From contig JAADVB010000190.1 in the NCBI GenBank assembly GCA_023334545.1, forward strand, positions 1 to 37,198: a DNA stretch of 37,198 nucleotides, written 5' to 3'. The number at the start of each line of letters is the position of its first letter. Position 1 is the first letter of the stretch. The DNA is from Salisapilia sapeloensis (taxonomy: Eukaryota; Oomycota; Peronosporomycetes; Peronosporales; Salisapiliaceae). The notes under the pieces are model-generated. The model made no database searches. It was not told the origin of the DNA and was given only the letters and a program-made list of their open reading frames with translations. This document shows positions 34,437-37,198 of this stretch, piece after piece. Position numbers and translations under genes: made by a program.

Positions 34437-36476
34437 CTAATCTTTGATCATCCTCTGACGTAACTTGGTCGCAACGTCCGCTGCCGATGGACGTTTCGAC
34501 GGGTTCTTCGTCATACACACATTCGCCAACGCTTCTACGCCTTCGATATTCAAGCTCGTGAGGAGAGCACCGAAAGCGTACACGTCGCTAGCAGGCGTCG
34601 CACTCTTCTTGCCAGAACGAAGCTCTGGTGCCACCCAAGATTCCTTGCTACTCGAAGGATCTCTCTCGACACCAAAGTCAGACACCTTTGCGCGGTAGTC
34701 ACTCGACAAAAGGATGTTGCGACGGTGGAGGTCTCCATGGGTCACTGGCGAACTCAAGTTGTGAGCGTAGGCAAGAGCATCGATCACATCAATGGCAATC
34801 TGCAGCTTCTTCTTCCACTCCAACGTCGTCGCATCGACCGACTCGAGGTTTCCGCGACCAATGAACTCATACAGAGCTTGCATGTGGCCTTCGTATGTCC
34901 ACGAAATACCGAAAAGCTTGACAATGTTCGAGTGATCAAGCGTCGAAGCGAGTTTGATCTCGCTCTCGAACGCTCTGAGCTGTTCCGCCGACATGGTGCT
35001 GTTCGGACGCTTGGAAACCAAAAAGTCTTCTCCTTGGTAAATCATCTTGGTGGTCATTGTCCTCGTTCCAGAGCCTAGTGGAAGCAGATCATCAATGTCT
35101 TGCACAGGGATGGCCACTTCGTTCTTTTCCTCTTCGTTCCACACCATCGTGCCGCTCGATCCGTCCTTGAACTCCTTATAGTGACTGCCCATGTGGGAAG
35201 ATAGGTAGCTCTCTTTACGGACTTTACGCTGGTGAAGCGCCCACACAGACGCTACGACTGCCAAGACACCGACAACACCCAACGGTACAGCAACGTAGAC
35301 AGCTGTCATGTTCGTGCCGGTGGTACCTTCCGTTCCGAGCTGAGCGCCATCGTTTTCAATTTCGTTGTCATCATCATCATCGTCGTCGTCATTCGACTGG
35401 CTGGTGCTGTCGGACGCACTGGTAGAGCTACTGTTCGAGTCAGAGTCACTAGACGATCCACTATCGTCCTGGATACAAACACGAAGGATGTCGTTGATAG
35501 TGCGCTCCTCGCCTTCACACTCGCCAAATGGAAGGTCTGCATCGACGTAGAGTTGATTCAAACCCATAAGCGTTTCATACATTTCTTCCGTGACATTCAG
35601 GTTGACAATCGGGTTCTTGGTGATACTCAAGTACTTGAGTTTTGTCATGTCACCAAGTACCTCTGGGAAAGCGCTCAGTTCATTATCATCCAGAGAGAGG
35701 ATCTGGAGATTCTCTGGAGCAGCCTCATATTCCGACAAAGCGTTGCCGATGGCACTGATAGTGTAGAGTCGGTCAGAGTCGAAACTCGGGAACGATTCGA
35801 GCGAATTGTTGTTCAGCTCGATGCGCTCAATCGTGTCGACGGCATTGAGACTCGACGGAACATCCGAAAGGTCACACTGCTCGAATGCAAAGTGCTCAAC
35901 GTTGGAGAATTCCGTCGACGAGACATCTGGAAACTTGGAAGACAGATCGATGTTGACGAACTGTACCTCGTTCACTTGCGTCGACTTGGCAAGCATGCTG
36001 TCTGCAACCGAGAAAGCAGGCTTGTTATCAGATGCAAGACCTTGGATGGTCACTTTCGTTGTAATGGGCGGCAACGTCAACGAACCAATGGCTTCCAAGT
36101 ACTTAGCTGATACATAGGGATAGCGGTTGGAGGTATCCACATCTTGGTCACCGACTACCAGGAACTTAAAGTACGTAGAAGCCTCGTAGTGGTCCGCCTC
36201 GGAAGCATTTTCGATAAGGCTCGTGCCGTTGAAACACTGGTACTGGCAATTGTCGTTTGGTTTTAGGCATTCACTGAACGTGTCCAAGGCCTCGTCGTTC
36301 TTGCATGCGTTGTTTTCCTTGTCTTCTTGGTATACAATGCAGAGCTCATAGTCGCCGCCGCACTTGCCATCACAGTCGGATGTAAGTGTATTGAGCTTTG
36401 CTTTGCACGTTTCAGCATACGAAGTTGTGAAGACGGAGGCTGCGAGGAGTGCTAATACTGATCGACTGATCATCAT
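34437..36476 (-). CDS. LRR receptor-like TKL kinase, single-pass membrane
   Basis: From the ATG at 36476 (MMISRSVLALLAASVFTTSYAE, a signal peptide) the protein has 679 residues; the upstream part of the frame lacks family character. The ectodomain has a cysteine cluster (about 24-85), then leucine-rich repeats (about 170-310: IERIELNNNSLESFP, LQILSLDDNELSAFP, LKYLSITKNPI). An S/D-rich stalk with an unbroken aspartate run is next, then one transmembrane helix (about 390-412), then a kinase (about 463-678). Catalytic residues are present: G-loop GSGT, K489, E506, HGDLHRRN (580-587), D600-F-G and APE (616-618). The activation segment is short. Oomycetes are known to have TKL receptor-like kinases of this layout. 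The ligand is unknown. Confidence 0.88.
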   Translation of the reverse strand: MMISRSVLALLAASVFTTSYAETCKAKLNTLTSDCDGKCGGDYELCIVYQEDKENNACKNDEALDTFSECLKPNDNCQYQCFNGTSLIENASEADHYEASTYFKFLVVGDQDVDTSNRYPYVSAKYLEAIGSLTLPPITTKVTIQGLASDNKPAFSVADSMLAKSTQVNEVQFVNIDLSSKFPDVSSTEFSNVEHFAFEQCDLSDVPSSLNAVDTIERIELNNNSLESFPSFDSDRLYTISAIGNALSEYEAAPENLQILSLDDNELSAFPEVLGDMTKLKYLSITKNPIVNLNVTEEMYETLMGLNQLYVDADLPFGECEGEERTINDILRVCIQDDSGSSSDSDSNSSSTSASDSTSQSNDDDDDDDDNEIENDGAQLGTEGTTGTNMTAVYVAVPLGVVGVLAVVASVWALHQRKVRKESYLSSHMGSHYKEFKDGSSGTMVWNEEEKNEVAIPVQDIDDLLPLGSGTRTMTTKMIYQGEDFLVSKRPNSTMSAEQLRAFESEIKLASTLDHSNIVKLFGISWTYEGHMQALYEFIGRGNLESVDATTLEWKKKLQIAIDVIDALAYAHNLSSPVTHGDLHRRNILLSSDYRAKVSDFGVERDPSSSKESWVAPELRSGKKSATPASDVYAFGALLTSLNIEGVEALANVCMTKNPSKRPSAADVATKLRQRMIKD
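35361..35465 (-). repeat. Low-complexity Ser/Asp stalk-coding tract
   Basis: A trinucleotide-rich stretch (TCA/TCG/TCT on the plus strand) encodes (S/D)n followed by eight aspartates in the receptor-kinase stalk. It is prone to length variation. Confidence 0.6.
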
Positions 36477-36616
36477 AATTGTTTGTACTCGGAGCTGGGA
36501 AATACCACTTGCGTGGTGGACGGTGAAAGGAAGAATGTGCCCATGGCTGACCAGCACAGACTCGTCTGAACATCCCACATAAAATCCGGTGAGATGTTGT
36601 ATGTAGTATATGTGCA

Positions 36617-37198
36617 ATGGGTTCGAATCCGGTTCTCTCTTCCAACGACTCTGGTAGAGGGCGAGTAACGTGCCGTCGGAACGAACCTCGACGCAGCGAC
36701 GAATATTACAACTTATTGGAAAAGAATCGATTGTGGTGAGTAACTAGGACCGGCATCGTTCATTGAAGACACGAGCTGACGCACAAAGAGCCGTTTAACG
36801 CCAAGTGTACTCATCCGCTCTGCCGGAAGTATCCAGAACCAGGTATATTATGTGCAATTCGAGAACAATAGACGAGATCAGTGTTGCTCTTTCGCGACCA
36901 GTCTGAAACGAAGGATACTTTCTCTGAGTATTCATTCGTCTCTACATCTTGATGCATGAAGCTCCTCTTCTTCAGGTTTTCTTTCGCTTCTTCTTTCTTT
37001 TATTCGAATGACAATTGACTTTCGATGCTTCCAGGGTCAGTTTTGTGTGGTGTCGTGAATGTGCAATCACGGTCTATGTCCGACGTGGAGAAGCACTATC
37101 CGAGACTCAAATCGGTTGACCTGCTACCAAGCCCCAAAGGTCCCGTCGAAAGGAAAACTAAGCTGCCACCTCTATCTTGTACGACAATCATAAGTAAA
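36617..37198 (+). CDS. Partly resolved split gene at right edge
   Basis: An ATG at 36617 opens MGSNPVLSSNDSGRGRV... DEYYNLLEKNRLW up to a GTGAGT donor at 36735, 140 bases from the divergent receptor kinase. A second protein-like block follows at 36788-36842, FNAKCTHPLCRKYPEP, with a possible zinc-binding C..H..C pattern. Two readings follow the acceptor at 37034. One is open to the window end (SVLCGVVNVQSRS...). The other (VSFVWCRECAITVYV...) would continue the cysteine pattern and stop near 37118. The exon 1-2 junction does not keep frame with the best donor, so at least one boundary is wrong. Family unknown. The extent given is the region, not a proven model. Confidence 0.3.

Noticed and set aside
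36611-36640. GGTTCGAATCC, the T-loop motif of tRNA genes
   Set aside because: The flanking bases do not form a five-pair T stem and no acceptor, D or anticodon arms fit on either strand. It lies in the proposed first exon of the edge gene.
1-37198. Mobile elements, CRISPR arrays, bacterial operons
   Set aside because: No transposase, reverse transcriptase, terminal repeats, spaced repeats or ribosome-binding-site patterns were seen; the gene structure is eukaryotic.

Overview
The window looks like nuclear DNA of an oomycete (stramenopile) with a compact genome. Genes lie close together on both strands and introns are few and short (mostly 49-130 bp, GT-AG). Several starts are preceded by the TCATT...CA(A/T)TTT initiator block known from oomycete core promoters. 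The proteins are eukaryotic housekeeping types (PEX14, ARP6, ISD11, EBP2, cyclophilin, GH72 glucanosyltransferase) mixed with stramenopile-style multidomain proteins (TKL kinases, BAG-Hsp20 fusion). I see no transposon, rRNA, tRNA or CRISPR array. Species cannot be fixed from the sequence alone.

Layout. 1-3.2 kb: a membrane-anchored glutaredoxin-2-like protein, then two tandem cytochrome b561 paralogues with different intron counts. 3.2-5.3 kb (minus): a secretory cyclophilin and a small W2-domain translation-factor-like protein. 5.8-8.0 kb (plus): an ER-retained (KDEL) CocE/NonD-family hydrolase that has lost its nucleophile serine. 8.0-11.7 kb (minus): a type II inositol-polyphosphate 4-phosphatase (INPP4 family). 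12.6-14.5 kb (minus): a P-loop kinase joined to a 2H phosphoesterase domain, resembling CNP and tRNA-ligase end-healing modules. 14.6-15.6 kb (plus): a BAG-alpha-crystallin fusion. 16-17 kb (minus): PEX14 in three exons. 17.2-21 kb: a coiled-coil protein, EBP2, a split ISD11 gene and a PX-domain membrane protein. 21.3-24.6 kb: ARP6 (five exons, minus) divergent from a chromodomain protein (plus), both chromatin-related. 24.6-26.1 kb (minus): a GPI-type GH72 enzyme. 26.7-29.3 kb: two divergent medium-chain reductase paralogues. 29.4-34.4 kb: a cluster of three proteins that share one LamG-like domain, namely a TKL pseudokinase-PDZ-LamG and two divergent F-box-LamG proteins. 34.4-36.5 kb (minus): an LRR receptor kinase with intact catalytic residues. 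36.6 kb to the end: an incompletely resolved split gene.

The most unusual content is (i) the LamG cluster, where a dead kinase and two F-box-like adaptors carry the same putative recognition domain next to a live receptor kinase; (ii) the kinase-2H phosphoesterase; (iii) the BAG-Hsp20 fusion; and (iv) the KDEL-tagged serine-less CocE protein. Exon boundaries were inferred by reading splice sites and protein homology by eye; no search or transcript data were available.
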